Source: Verrucomicrobiaceae bacterium | Lineage (GTDB): Bacteria; Verrucomicrobiota; Verrucomicrobiia; Verrucomicrobiales; Akkermansiaceae | NCBI GenBank assembly: GCA_027484055.1 | Contig: JAIXQH010000070.1 | Location: 79,759 to 143,758, forward strand | Direction of reading: 5' to 3' | DNA: 64,000 nucleotides | In this document: positions 18,029-27,130 of the stretch, in pieces | Layout: each line of letters begins with the position of its first letter | How positions within the stretch are numbered: position 1 is the first letter of the stretch | Made by a program: the position numbers and the translations under genes | Notes under the pieces: generated by a model | Database searches by the model: none | What the model saw: only the letters and a program-made list of their open reading frames with translations | What the model was told of the DNA's origin: nothing

Positions 18029-19999
18029 ATGAATTCGAAAACGCCCAAACAGGATGTGGCCTATAAGCCGTCCAAAGAATTTGCCAAGCAAGCGCGCATC
18101 CCATCGATGGCCGCTTACAAGCGTCTTTATGATGAATCCATCGCCAAGCCCTCCATCTTCTGGGCCCGCGAAGCGAAAGAACTGTTCTGGCAAAAGCCCT
18201 GGAGCAAAGTGCTCGATTGGAAAACGCCGATCGCCAAATGGTTCGTCGGTGGCAAGCTCAATGCCTGTGAAAACTGTGTCGATCGCCACGCCAGCGGTCC
18301 CCGCCGCAACAAGGCTGCCATCATCTGGGAAGGAGAACCGGGCGACAAGCGAGTCATCACCTACGGTCAGCTCCAGAAAGACGTCTGCCGCTTCGCCAAC
18401 GTCCTGCTTAAACACGGCGTAAAGCCAAAGGACCGCGTCCTAATTTACATGCCCATGGTGCCAGAAGCTGCCGTGGCCATGCTCGCCTGCGCCCGTATCG
18501 GCGCGGTGCATAATGTCGTCTTCGGCGGATTCGCCACAGAAGCCCTCATCGACCGCCTCGAAGACTCCGGCGCCGGCCTCATCATCACCGCAGACGGTGG
18601 CTGGCGGCGCGGGAAAATCGTCCCCCTCAAGCCCGTGGTCGATGAAGCATTGGCCAAGTCGCCCTTGGTGAAGACCGTCATCGTCCTCAAACGTGGCGGA
18701 AATGACGTGACCATGCAGTCCAGCCGCGACTTCTGGTGGCACGATGAAGTCGCCACGGTTTCCTCGAAGCATGTGGCGAAAGGCTTCGACTCGGAGCACC
18801 CGCTTTTCGTGCTCTACACCTCTGGCTCCACCGGTAAGCCGAAGGGGCTTCTGCACACCACCGGCGGCTACCTGACGGGTGCGTACAGCACCTGCAAATA
18901 CATCTTCGACATGCGGGATGACGATGTTTACTGGTGCACCGCCGATGTCGGCTGGATCACCGGGCACTCTTACATCGTCTATGGGCCGCTTGCGAATGGC
19001 GTCACACAAGTGATGTATGAAGGGGCTCCCAATTTCCCAGACTTCGGCCGATTCTGGAAAATGATCGAGGAATATGGCGTCTCGATTTTCTACACCGCAC
19101 CCACGGCGATCCGCGCGTTCATCAAGGCTGGAGACCAGTTCCCAGACTCCCATGATCTTTCCTCTCTGCGACTGCTCGGCTCCGTGGGCGAGCCGATCAA
19201 CCCAGATGCCTGGAGCTGGTATCACCGGAAAATCGGCGGCGGTCGATGCCCCATCGTCGACACCTGGTGGCAGACCGAGACGGGAGCCATCATGATTTCC
19301 CCCATCCCCGGCGCCACTCCCTGCATCCCAGGCACCGCGACCCGGCCATTTTTCGGCATCGATGCTGCGATTTTCAATGAGGCGGGACAGGAGTGTAAAG
19401 CCGGCGAAGAGGGCCGCCTCGTCATCCGCAAGCCTTGGCCTTCCATGGCCCGCTCGATCTATGGCGACAAGGAACGCTACAAGAAAACATACTGGTCCGA
19501 CTACCCCGGCGGCATCTACACCGCTGGCGATGGCGCACGCCGCGACAAGGACGGAAATTTCTGGATCATCGGCCGCTTAGACGACGTGCTCAATGTTTCT
19601 GGACACCGCTTAGGGACTGCGGAAATTGAAAGCGCCCTCGTCTCCCACCCCGCCGTGGCCGAGGCTGCCGTCGTCGGGCGACCCCATGAGATGAAGGGGC
19701 AAGCGGTCTCCGCTTTCGTCACTTTGAAGTCGGGTTTCGTCGAATCTGAACCGCTACGCCTCGAGCTCGTCACCCACGTCGGAAAAATCATCGGTGCGAT
19801 TGCCAAGCCAGATGATCTTCACTTCACGGAAAACCTGCCCAAGACCCGCTCTGGGAAAATCTTGCGCAGACTGCTCAAGGAACTCGTCTGCTCGGGCATG
19901 ATTTCCGGCAACATCACCACGCTTGAAGACTTTAGCGTCATCGAGTCACTTCAGAGAAAAATCGCCCGCGCCCTGCCGCCATCCGACTCGGCCCACTAG
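18029..19999 (+). CDS. acs: Acetyl-CoA synthetase
   Basis: It activates acetate with ATP and CoA to acetyl-CoA. It has 656 residues, the usual length. [18 protein letters not shown] is the phosphate-binding loop (about 268-285), WWQTETG the A5 motif, [20 protein letters not shown] the hinge region, and [12 protein letters not shown] the CoA-binding A8 region. K610 in [11 protein letters not shown] is the lysine whose acetylation controls the enzyme in other bacteria. The start ATG at 18029 gives the normal N-terminus. Confidence 0.95.
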   Translation: MNSKTPKQDVAYKPSKEFAKQARIPSMAAYKRLYDESIAKPSIFWAREAKELFWQKPWSKVLDWKTPIAKWFVGGKLNACENCVDRHASGPRRNKAAIIWEGEPGDKRVITYGQLQKDVCRFANVLLKHGVKPKDRVLIYMPMVPEAAVAMLACARIGAVHNVVFGGFATEALIDRLEDSGAGLIITADGGWRRGKIVPLKPVVDEALAKSPLVKTVIVLKRGGNDVTMQSSRDFWWHDEVATVSSKHVAKGFDSEHPLFVLYTSGSTGKPKGLLHTTGGYLTGAYSTCKYIFDMRDDDVYWCTADVGWITGHSYIVYGPLANGVTQVMYEGAPNFPDFGRFWKMIEEYGVSIFYTAPTAIRAFIKAGDQFPDSHDLSSLRLLGSVGEPINPDAWSWYHRKIGGGRCPIVDTWWQTETGAIMISPIPGATPCIPGTATRPFFGIDAAIFNEAGQECKAGEEGRLVIRKPWPSMARSIYGDKERYKKTYWSDYPGGIYTAGDGARRDKDGNFWIIGRLDDVLNVSGHRLGTAEIESALVSHPAVAEAAVVGRPHEMKGQAVSAFVTLKSGFVESEPLRLELVTHVGKIIGAIAKPDDLHFTENLPKTRSGKILRRLLKELVCSGMISGNITTLEDFSVIESLQRKIARALPPSDSAH

Positions 20000-20015
20000 C
20001 CCTGCTCTCCACCCC

Positions 20016-20897
20016 ATGACCCTTTCACGATTTTACGTAGCGCGCTTTGCCCAAGCCTTTGGCTTCCATCGAAAGACCCACCGTCTTTCAGATGCGGCAT
20101 CCGAGCTGCACCTTCTCCGCGAGGCGGAAACCCAGCTGGGGGCGCTGGTCTGGGAAAAGGTCGAAGACATCGAAGAACTCTCGGTTGAGTATTGGAATCT
20201 ACGGAAATTCGCAAAAGAGAAAGACCAAGTCATTCAAAAACTCGAAGAGTGCCAACTCCGCCTCGACCAGGCTCACGAAGAACGCGCCACCCTCCTGAAT
20301 CGCGCGCCCGAGATCCAACAGGAACTGCTCGATGAACGCCTGAGACTGCTCCAAATCCTCGAAGCCCTCGCCAACGAGCGCGACCAAATCGTCAACGAAG
20401 CCCGCGAGATCCGCCGCGCCTACGATGGCATGAAAATGAAATTTGAAGTTCTCAGCCAAGAGGCCGAGCATAGCGAAGAAAGTCAAATTTTAGTCGAATC
20501 CGTGACTGCCCGCCTGACTGAATTGAAGACCAAGTTTTCCGAGTTAAAACAGCAGCGACTCGCTATCGCCGAGAAGATCGACACCGAAGATGCCAAGCTG
20601 GATGCGCTGGACGAGAAGCTCAATGAGAAGAAACAAGCGCGCCGCTCGAACGCCTCAGAAACCTTCCAAGTCATTGGAAATGGCAACAAAGAAATCTCGA
20701 TCCTCAAGGCAGAAAACGCAGTCCTAACCACTCAGATGCACCAACTTTACACCGAGATTGGTCGCTTCGTGAGTCGGAATGCGAAGTCCTACCCAGCCTG
20801 CGCCAAAGCGACAGAAGACCACCGCGGGCTGCTGGAAGTCATGCGCGCGCTCCGCAGCTCTATCAGCCTCAACCACAAGCTGGCTGGTAACTCCTGA
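20016..20897 (+). CDS. Unrecognised coiled-coil protein
   Basis: A 293-residue protein that is almost entirely charged helix: heptad-rich stretches such as LRKFAKEKDQVIQKLEECQL, DERLRLLQILEALANERDQI and LKQQRLAIAEKIDTEDAKLD. A short N-terminal patch, TLSRFYVARFAQAFGFHRKT, is amphipathic and could contact a membrane. No signal peptide or known domain is seen. It begins 16 bases after acs. A structural or scaffold role is possible but not shown. Confidence 0.65.
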   Translation: MTLSRFYVARFAQAFGFHRKTHRLSDAASELHLLREAETQLGALVWEKVEDIEELSVEYWNLRKFAKEKDQVIQKLEECQLRLDQAHEERATLLNRAPEIQQELLDERLRLLQILEALANERDQIVNEAREIRRAYDGMKMKFEVLSQEAEHSEESQILVESVTARLTELKTKFSELKQQRLAIAEKIDTEDAKLDALDEKLNEKKQARRSNASETFQVIGNGNKEISILKAENAVLTTQMHQLYTEIGRFVSRNAKSYPACAKATEDHRGLLEVMRALRSSISLNHKLAGNS

Positions 20898-20904
20898 GCG
20901 GTCA

Positions 20905-21789
20905 TCACTTCCGCCAAATCCAGCGCAGCGCCTCTGGGAAAATCGCTCCAGCATGCTTGCCAGCATGGGCGCCATGTCCCCAGACATAGCGGTAGTCATA
21001 GCCTGCGAATTTCAGCGCTGCCTGCATCTGCATGTTCCCCAGTGGCCATGAGCCGTGCTGATTGTCCAAGTCGGAGATGCCATCTTGGAAAAATCCCCGG
21101 ATCGGCTTCTTCTCTGTTTTACGAATCATCCCTGGGTAGGCATCCCCTCCACGAATGTTAGTAAACGAACCGATCGCAGAAATCACCTTGCGGAACTGAT
21201 CTGGCCGCTGCCAGGCCACCGTCCACGCGCATATCCCTCCCGAACTCGTCCCGACGATGGCGCGCTGCTCTGGGTCCTGCGTCAGATTGTAGGACTTGGC
21301 GACCTCTGGGAGTATTTCTTCGATCAGAAATTTCGCATATGTCTCCGACAGAGTGTCGTATTCCACACTCCGGTTCGAGGCCTTGCCCGGCTTGTCAGGT
21401 AACTCAGTCGCCATGGTCCCTGGGTCGATGAAGATGCCGATGACTGGCGGGATTTCGCCTGACTGGATGAGATTATCCAGCACCGTCGGGGCGCGGAAAT
21501 CACCTTTCGGATTCGTGAAACTATGGCCATCCTGGAAAACCATCACCGCCGTCGGCTTGCTCGCATCATATTGAGCCGGTTGATACACCGCATAGCGGCG
21601 AATGGTGCCGGGGAAGTTCTTGGAATCTTTCCAGACCAGCTCGGTCACACGCCCTTTCGGCACGCCCGGTTTCTCCAAGGAGTCCGGCCCCAGCTCGGGC
21701 GCTGGCATCTCCGGCAAGAATAGGACAGGGGCGACGTCTTCCGCTGAGAGCATCAGCGGCACTAGAAAGAGGGCGAGGGCTTTAATCAT
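20905..21789 (-). CDS. Exported esterase (esterase D/enterochelin-esterase-like alpha/beta hydrolase)
   Basis: The 294-residue protein from the ATG at 21789 starts with a signal peptide (MIKALALFLVPLMLSAED). The hydrolase part contains RRYAVYQPAQYDASKPTAVM, the nucleophile elbow GTSSGG, and a late histidine in WGHGAHAG. This is the layout of the esterase D family, which includes Fes-like and feruloyl esterases. The substrate is unknown. The upstream in-frame extension lacks sensible composition. It is convergent with the coiled-coil gene, with stops seven bases apart. Confidence 0.82.
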   Translation of the reverse strand: MIKALALFLVPLMLSAEDVAPVLFLPEMPAPELGPDSLEKPGVPKGRVTELVWKDSKNFPGTIRRYAVYQPAQYDASKPTAVMVFQDGHSFTNPKGDFRAPTVLDNLIQSGEIPPVIGIFIDPGTMATELPDKPGKASNRSVEYDTLSETYAKFLIEEILPEVAKSYNLTQDPEQRAIVGTSSGGICAWTVAWQRPDQFRKVISAIGSFTNIRGGDAYPGMIRKTEKKPIRGFFQDGISDLDNQHGSWPLGNMQMQAALKFAGYDYRYVWGHGAHAGKHAGAIFPEALRWIWRK

Positions 21790-21920
21790 CAAACACCCTA
21801 ACGCGCGATAGACCGCCAAGTCTTTCAACAGGTTAGCTCCCACCCACGGGCACTCGGACCGAACAAGCTTGCGAAGTCCACCACACAACTCCAGCTTCAG
21901 CATTGAGTAGACCACGTTTC

Positions 21921-23099
21921 ATGAATGCATCACAGCTCCTCCCAGTCTTGGCATTTTCCATCCACACCCTCTGTTTGGGCGAGGACCTGAGTCAGATGAA
22001 CCTCACCGAGCTCCGGGCACGGCTCGGCGCTTTGGAACTGGAGAAACAAGAAATCACCGCTCAGATCGAACGCCTCAAACCCCCGGAACTCAGCGCCTTG
22101 ATCCTACCCAATGGCGAGATCAACCCGAGGATTTCCAACGCCGTCGTCATCATCGAAGGGGATGTCGGCGCAGGCACAGGCTTCATCGTCCGCACCGAAG
22201 GCAAAACCTACCTCTACACCGCCGCCCACGTCCTATCTGGAAATCGCAAGCTCACCATCAAGAACAGCGCGGGTAGCATCTTTAAAAAATTCGGCACCCT
22301 CGAAGCCGCTGAAGGCGCAGACCTCATTCGCATCCTCGTCACCGAAGAGGTCAAAGACGCCCTCGAACTCGTCGCCCCAGACGCCACCTTCCTCATCAAC
22401 AACTCCATCGCCGCGCTCGGCAACGGTGGCGGAAATGGCGTAGTCGCCGTGGAATCCGGCACCATTCTAGGCACCAGCGCCGATTTCCTTGAAATCACCT
22501 CAGGCGTCATCCCGGGGAACAGCGGTGGCCCCGTCGTCGAGGCCACCTCCGGCCAAGCCGTGGGAGTCGTCACCCACCTCAGCACCCAGCGCGACGATCT
22601 CTGGGCCAAGGGCACCCGCCAAGCCGAAGTCCGCCGCTTCGCCTGCCGCCTCAATAAGGAATGGAAATGGCAGCCGAAAACCATCGGCACCTTCCTCTCC
22701 GAAGGCACCACAGTCGTTGAGTTCGACCGGATCACCAAGCTCTGCTACGCCCTTTCCCAACTCGAACTCCTCCCCAGCGGCATGCGTCTGGACCAAGAAG
22801 TCAGCGAAAACACGACCATCCTCAACGTCATCAACGAGAATCTCGAAACCGACATCGTCCGCTCTTTGCTGAAAATGAACAACGAACTCAGCGCCACGCG
22901 GACTGCGCTCAGCCCATCCGACCTCAAGAAAAAATTCCGCGGACTGCTTCAACAGCTCGAATTCCAGGCCAAACGCTCCAGCGCCGCCCTCCAGCCAAAA
23001 ACCTTCGCCTGGTACCACCGCCACCTTTCCGAGACCTCCGTCAAACAGCGCGCCGAGAGCCTCACCGCTTTGGAACTCCAATTGGAACGGCTGGAGTGA
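21921..23099 (+). CDS. Exported trypsin-like serine protease with helical C-terminal region
   Basis: From the ATG at 21921 the protein has 392 residues. A signal peptide (ASQLLPVLAFSIHTLCLGED) is followed by a short coiled coil (SQMNLTELRARLGALELEKQ). The protease domain has His in TAAHVLSG, Asp in EGADLIRILV and Ser in PGNSGGPVVE, the S1 triad in the right order. Residues from about 255 to the end are long charged helices and not the PDZ domain seen in DegP-type proteases. Gene divergent from the exported esterase, 131 bases apart. Substrate unknown. Confidence 0.8.
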   Translation: MNASQLLPVLAFSIHTLCLGEDLSQMNLTELRARLGALELEKQEITAQIERLKPPELSALILPNGEINPRISNAVVIIEGDVGAGTGFIVRTEGKTYLYTAAHVLSGNRKLTIKNSAGSIFKKFGTLEAAEGADLIRILVTEEVKDALELVAPDATFLINNSIAALGNGGGNGVVAVESGTILGTSADFLEITSGVIPGNSGGPVVEATSGQAVGVVTHLSTQRDDLWAKGTRQAEVRRFACRLNKEWKWQPKTIGTFLSEGTTVVEFDRITKLCYALSQLELLPSGMRLDQEVSENTTILNVINENLETDIVRSLLKMNNELSATRTALSPSDLKKKFRGLLQQLEFQAKRSSAALQPKTFAWYHRHLSETSVKQRAESLTALELQLERLE

Positions 23100-23286
23100 G
23101 GCACATGGCGTCACCACTTCCGAGGGGAGCCCGTGATTCACACGGTTTTACCACCAAGAGCCCAAAACGAAGAAAAAATCCTATCCCCGATCTCTAATCT
23201 ATCTCTCCCACCCGCAACCACAACGATTCAGCACCGCAGCCCATCGTACACCTCCACGACTCTCTCCGCGTTTCGCTTTCTCCCAC

Positions 23287-26025
23287 TCAGCCCGCCGGAG
23301 CTTTCCAAATCAAGCGCACCGCATCCAGGCGCAGCCTTGCGTTTTGGAGGATGCTGGCGAGGGCGAGTTCGCGCTGTTCGAGCGCTGTGATTTCCTCGGG
23401 CTTGATGTGGTCGTTCACCTCAGAAAGATCCCGCAGGCGGGCGATTTCCGCACCGAGCTCCGCGTGCATCTGGGCGAGCGCTTGGGCGATGACTGCCACA
23501 CTGCGGGTGCTGCCGAGATCGCGGACTTGCTGGAGCATGGCGGGGAGAAATTTCCGTTTCACCGCCTCGTTCCGCATCAGGCTGGCCGGGTCGCCTGGGC
23601 GCAGAGTGGGGTGGGCGTAGGCGGCGTTCTCGCTGTGGTCGCCGCCCTTGTGATCGACGAGGCAGCGCAGCGGAGTCTGGGGCAGGAACCGCTCCACATG
23701 CAGGTGCGCCGGGGCCACGCATTCGACGACGAGCCAGGCTTCTAGCAAGATCGTTTTCTCCCCCGCGCAGTCCCACACGCCGAAGGTGGCGTTTCCGGCC
23801 TCGGAGCCTAGCATGAGATCGAGTGCGCCGCGGACCAGCGGGTGATCCCAGGTGAGGAAGGCTTCCTGCTCGCGTTCGAGCGCGCGTTGGCGATCGAGCG
23901 TGACGGTCATGCCATCCACCGGGAGCGCGGGGAAGGCGTCGGATTTTAAATTTCCTGGAAGCAGGAAATACCGGCGATTTCCCAGTTCCTCGATGTTCAC
24001 CCCGGAAAATTCAAAGAGCCGCAGCAGGAAATCCTCAAAACCCTCACTCCCATCCCACTCGCGGATGGTATCGACCAGCCAGGCGGAGCGCGCGGGCCGA
24101 TGAGAACTCGCTTCCAATAGGCGATCTTGCCCCCGGGCGAGGCGCTCGGAGATGATTTTCCGGCAGGCGAGGGTTTTAGAAATCAGCTCGGGTAGCAGCT
24201 CCGGTTCGTCGAAGGCTTCTTCCAGGTCTACCTGCAGCTCCCGCTGGATTTCCGCCGCGCCGGTTGGGCTGGCGCGGAAGGCGTCAAGTCCATCTTCTAA
24301 CCAGCGGACGAGAATTTCTTCCTCACTGCCGGGCAGGTAGGGGACGTGGACTTGGATGGTGCCGCGCTGGCCGATCCGGTCGAGTCGGCCGATGCGTTGT
24401 TCGAGCAGATCGACGTCGGCCGGGAGATCGTAGAGCACGAGGTGGCGGGCGAATTGGAAGTTCCGCCCCTCGCTGCCGATTTCCGAGCAAACGAGGATTT
24501 GCGCGCCATCTGCCTCGGCGAAAAAAGCGGCATTGCGATCACGCTGGAGCAGAGTGAGATCCTCGTGAAACAGCGCCCCGACGACACCTGTCTCTAAGCG
24601 CAGATCCTCTAAAATCCCCTCCGCCATCTCGCGCGTACGGGTGATGACTAAGACCTTTTCCTCACCCAGGCGGGCCAGCAGATCGATCAACCACGGCAAT
24701 TTTTCCGCCACCGCAGCGAGGCGGGGTTCGCGCTCAGGAAATCCCCCGAGACGGCTGCGAGTGTTGCGGAACATCACACGCCCGACTCCGAAGCCATCAA
24801 GTAAATCGGCGACTAAATGCTCGCGTGCCCCCGCTTTTCCCGCTTCCAAGTCCGCCACGCGCCGCTCCAGTCGTGCCCGTCCGGCGACGACGCCGCGCAC
24901 CTTGGCATCCACGGGTTCACCCGCGCTGAGGGCCGCCACGGCATCGGCGACTTCTTCGTAATGCAGCGTCTCCTCGCGGTATTGCTGGAGGTCACGGTAG
25001 CGGCTGGGATCGAGCAACTGCAACCGCGCGAAGTGCCCTTCCGGCCCGAGCTGCTGGGGCGTGGCGGTCAGCAGCAGCAAGCTCTCGGTCGTTTCTGCCA
25101 GACCCCGGACCATTTCGTAAGCCACACCGGGAGCCTCGGCGGACCATTCCAAATGGTGCGCCTCATCCACCACCAGCACGTCCCACCCCGCCTTCCGCGC
25201 TTGGGTGGCGCGGGCTTCATTTCCAGCGAGGAAATCGACCGCCGCGAGCACCCACTGACTGTCGAGAAACGGGTTGCACTCCGGATCTCCATACTCGATC
25301 GCCTCGCAGCGCTCTTCATCGTATAGGCTGAATGACAACTGGAAACGCCGCAGCAACTCGACGAACCATTGATGCATCAGCGGATCCGGCACTAAAATCA
25401 ACACCCGCTCCGCACGCCCCGTGAGGATTAGTCGGTGTAAAATCAAACAAGCCTCAATCGTTTTCCCCAAGCCCACCTGATCGGCCAGCAAGACCCGTGG
25501 CTGGGGACGGTTCGCCACTTCGTCGGCGATGAAGAGCTGGTGCGGGATCAAATCCATCCGCGCGCCGACGAGTCCGCGCACCGGTGAGCGGCGCATTTCC
25601 GCACGGCGGTGGAGGGCTTCTCCGCGCAGATCGAAGTCGCCGGGAGCGTCGAGCTTCCCGCCGAAGAGACGCTCCTCTGGCTTGCTGAAACTGATGGAAT
25701 CGGACAACTCACACTCCGCCACCTCGCCGTGATCCGTGGTGTAAATCCGCAGCCCCGCCAGCTCGCGGACTGCTTCCACCCGCATTTCCTGGCCCGAGTG
25801 GACCTTGATCGTGTCGCCGGGGAGAAATTTCACCCGCCGCAGCGGTGCGCTCTCGGTGGCATACATCCGAGTCTCGCCCGCGGCTGGGAATTCGATTTTC
25901 ACCCGCCCTTCTTCGTGACTACGGATGATGCCCAGACCCAGTTCCGGCTCGCCGTCGCTCACCCACCGCTGTCCGCGCGTCCAGGTCGGGGCGGCGTTGT
26001 TATTTCTCGGTTCTGTCGGGGTCAC
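23287..26025 (-). CDS. rapA: SNF2-family helicase resembling RapA/HepA
   Basis: A 912-residue ATPase. In E. coli, RapA binds RNA polymerase and recycles it. Motif I is LLADQVGLGKTIEACLIL (near residue 180), motif II is VVDEAHHLEW (near residue 285), then LLLTATPQQLG (III), SEIGSEGRNFQFARHLVLYD (V) and QRIGRLDRIGQ (VI). The N-terminal region (WVSDGEPELGLGIIRSHEEG) resembles the RapA Tudor-like domain. The C-terminal third matches RapA in length and style. The gene is divergent from the type VII-like cluster, 121 bases apart. Confidence 0.85.
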   Translation of the reverse strand: MTPTEPRNNNAAPTWTRGQRWVSDGEPELGLGIIRSHEEGRVKIEFPAAGETRMYATESAPLRRVKFLPGDTIKVHSGQEMRVEAVRELAGLRIYTTDHGEVAECELSDSISFSKPEERLFGGKLDAPGDFDLRGEALHRRAEMRRSPVRGLVGARMDLIPHQLFIADEVANRPQPRVLLADQVGLGKTIEACLILHRLILTGRAERVLILVPDPLMHQWFVELLRRFQLSFSLYDEERCEAIEYGDPECNPFLDSQWVLAAVDFLAGNEARATQARKAGWDVLVVDEAHHLEWSAEAPGVAYEMVRGLAETTESLLLLTATPQQLGPEGHFARLQLLDPSRYRDLQQYREETLHYEEVADAVAALSAGEPVDAKVRGVVAGRARLERRVADLEAGKAGAREHLVADLLDGFGVGRVMFRNTRSRLGGFPEREPRLAAVAEKLPWLIDLLARLGEEKVLVITRTREMAEGILEDLRLETGVVGALFHEDLTLLQRDRNAAFFAEADGAQILVCSEIGSEGRNFQFARHLVLYDLPADVDLLEQRIGRLDRIGQRGTIQVHVPYLPGSEEEILVRWLEDGLDAFRASPTGAAEIQRELQVDLEEAFDEPELLPELISKTLACRKIISERLARGQDRLLEASSHRPARSAWLVDTIREWDGSEGFEDFLLRLFEFSGVNIEELGNRRYFLLPGNLKSDAFPALPVDGMTVTLDRQRALEREQEAFLTWDHPLVRGALDLMLGSEAGNATFGVWDCAGEKTILLEAWLVVECVAPAHLHVERFLPQTPLRCLVDHKGGDHSENAAYAHPTLRPGDPASLMRNEAVKRKFLPAMLQQVRDLGSTRSVAVIAQALAQMHAELGAEIARLRDLSEVNDHIKPEEITALEQRELALASILQNARLRLDAVRLIWKAPAG

Positions 26026-26146
26026 AAGACGCCCGTTTTCACTGAATCACGCCGGGCTGTCACTCACATTCTTGTACCGAAAAATTGCTGAAAAATCCGA
26101 TGGGCAAAACGCGCTGTAGGCGGTGTTATTAGGGTGTAGCAGCGCC

Positions 26147-26419
26147 ATGTCACAAGCCATCATCGACCCCGAAGAGGTCCGTCGTTTTGCGGCGGAATTG
26201 AAGCGATTTAACGGAGACTTACGCGAGCGGACCAGCTCACTGATGGCGCGCTTCACGGCGCTGGGAGATTCTTGGCAGGACCAGGAACAAGAAAAATTCT
26301 CCGCCGAGTTCATTCAACTCATGAAAACGCTCAAATCCTTCCTCGAAACCTCCGAGCGGCACACCCCCGTGCTCCTGCGCAAGGCCGAGCGGATTCAGCA
26401 ATACCTCGACCAACGTTGA
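26147..26419 (+). CDS. WXG100-like small helical protein
   Basis: A 90-residue protein with two predicted helices joined by a turn around DSW at 41-43. DSWQDQEQEKFSAEFIQLMK carries the tryptophan W43 and, a helix turn later, the F-x-x-x-F spacing of WXG100 proteins. The glycine is replaced (WQD), as in several distant relatives. WXG100 proteins are secreted as helical hairpin dimers by type VII systems driven by FtsK/EssC ATPases; such an ATPase is encoded three genes downstream. Its motif recurs in the 70-residue protein at 26918. The start ATG at 26147 excludes a short upstream extension with no family match. Confidence 0.75.
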   Translation: MSQAIIDPEEVRRFAAELKRFNGDLRERTSSLMARFTALGDSWQDQEQEKFSAEFIQLMKTLKSFLETSERHTPVLLRKAERIQQYLDQR

Positions 26420-26420
26420 A

Positions 26421-26921
26421 ATGTCCGACCAAGTTGACATCTCATCCATCGATGCGCTGGAAGCCTTCCGCGCGGATTTGATCCAATTCACCGCCAAGGC
26501 CCGAGTCGCCTTGGAAGACATGGAAGGTAGCGTGCGGCGGACGCAAACCTGGCTCGACACCGAGCGCACCCAGCACTGCGCCGGGCAAATCAAGCACTGG
26601 ACCAAGAAGCTCGAGCAAGCCGAGCAGGAACTTTACAGCGCCAACCTCACCAGCCCCAAGGCAAGCCATGCCTTCCAAAAAATGGCCGTGCTCAAGGCCC
26701 AGCGCGAACTCGAAGCCGCAGAAGCCCAGCAACGCGTGGTGAAACGCTGGCGGCAGACCTTCGACAACCGCGCCACCCCGCTGCTGCGCCAACTCGACCC
26801 TCTATTTTTCATCGTCGGCCAGCACTTGCCCAAGGGCGTCCACGCACTCGGTGAGTCGATCAAAGCCCTGCAAGCCTACGCGGAAAAAGCACCGAACCCC
26901 AAGCCCGCATCACCCCCATGA
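26421..26921 (+). CDS. Coiled-coil protein of the type VII-like cluster
   Basis: A 166-residue, helix-only protein. WLDTERTQHCAGQIKHWTKK is followed by a continuous heptad-like stretch (LEQAEQELYSANLTSPKASH and LKAQRELEAAEAQQRVVKRW). It has no signal peptide and a Pro-rich C-terminus. It starts one base after the WXG100-like gene and overlaps the next gene as ATGA. Its length and helical nature resemble longer WXG-fold or chaperone proteins of secretion clusters, but no family is recognised. Confidence 0.6.
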   Translation: MSDQVDISSIDALEAFRADLIQFTAKARVALEDMEGSVRRTQTWLDTERTQHCAGQIKHWTKKLEQAEQELYSANLTSPKASHAFQKMAVLKAQRELEAAEAQQRVVKRWRQTFDNRATPLLRQLDPLFFIVGQHLPKGVHALGESIKALQAYAEKAPNPKPASPP

Positions 26922-27130
26922 GCCTCTCCGGCAGCAAGGGCCTACTCACCCTGGCCACCCGCCAACTCCAACAACGCTGGGAGGACACCCGGCATTCTTG
27001 GCGGGACCGCAAAGCGGAAGAATTCGACGAGGTCTATCTCGCCGAACTCATGACCACCGTGAATTCCACCCTCCGCGTCATCGAAGAACTCGACCAATTA
27101 CTCGAAAAAGTCCATGCAGACTGCTCCTAA
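26918..27130 (+). CDS. Second WXG100-like small helical protein
   Basis: A 70-residue helical protein. SWRDRKAEEFDEVYLAELMT shares the pattern S-W-x-D-x-x-x-E-x-F-x-x-x-[FY] with the 90-residue protein at 26147, so the two are probably related. W28 sits at the expected turn. It starts with an ATGA overlap and ends inside the start of the ATPase gene, overlapping by 17 bases. In type VII systems two WXG100 proteins often pair; that pairing is inferred here. Confidence 0.65.
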   Translation: MSLSGSKGLLTLATRQLQQRWEDTRHSWRDRKAEEFDEVYLAELMTTVNSTLRVIEELDQLLEKVHADCS

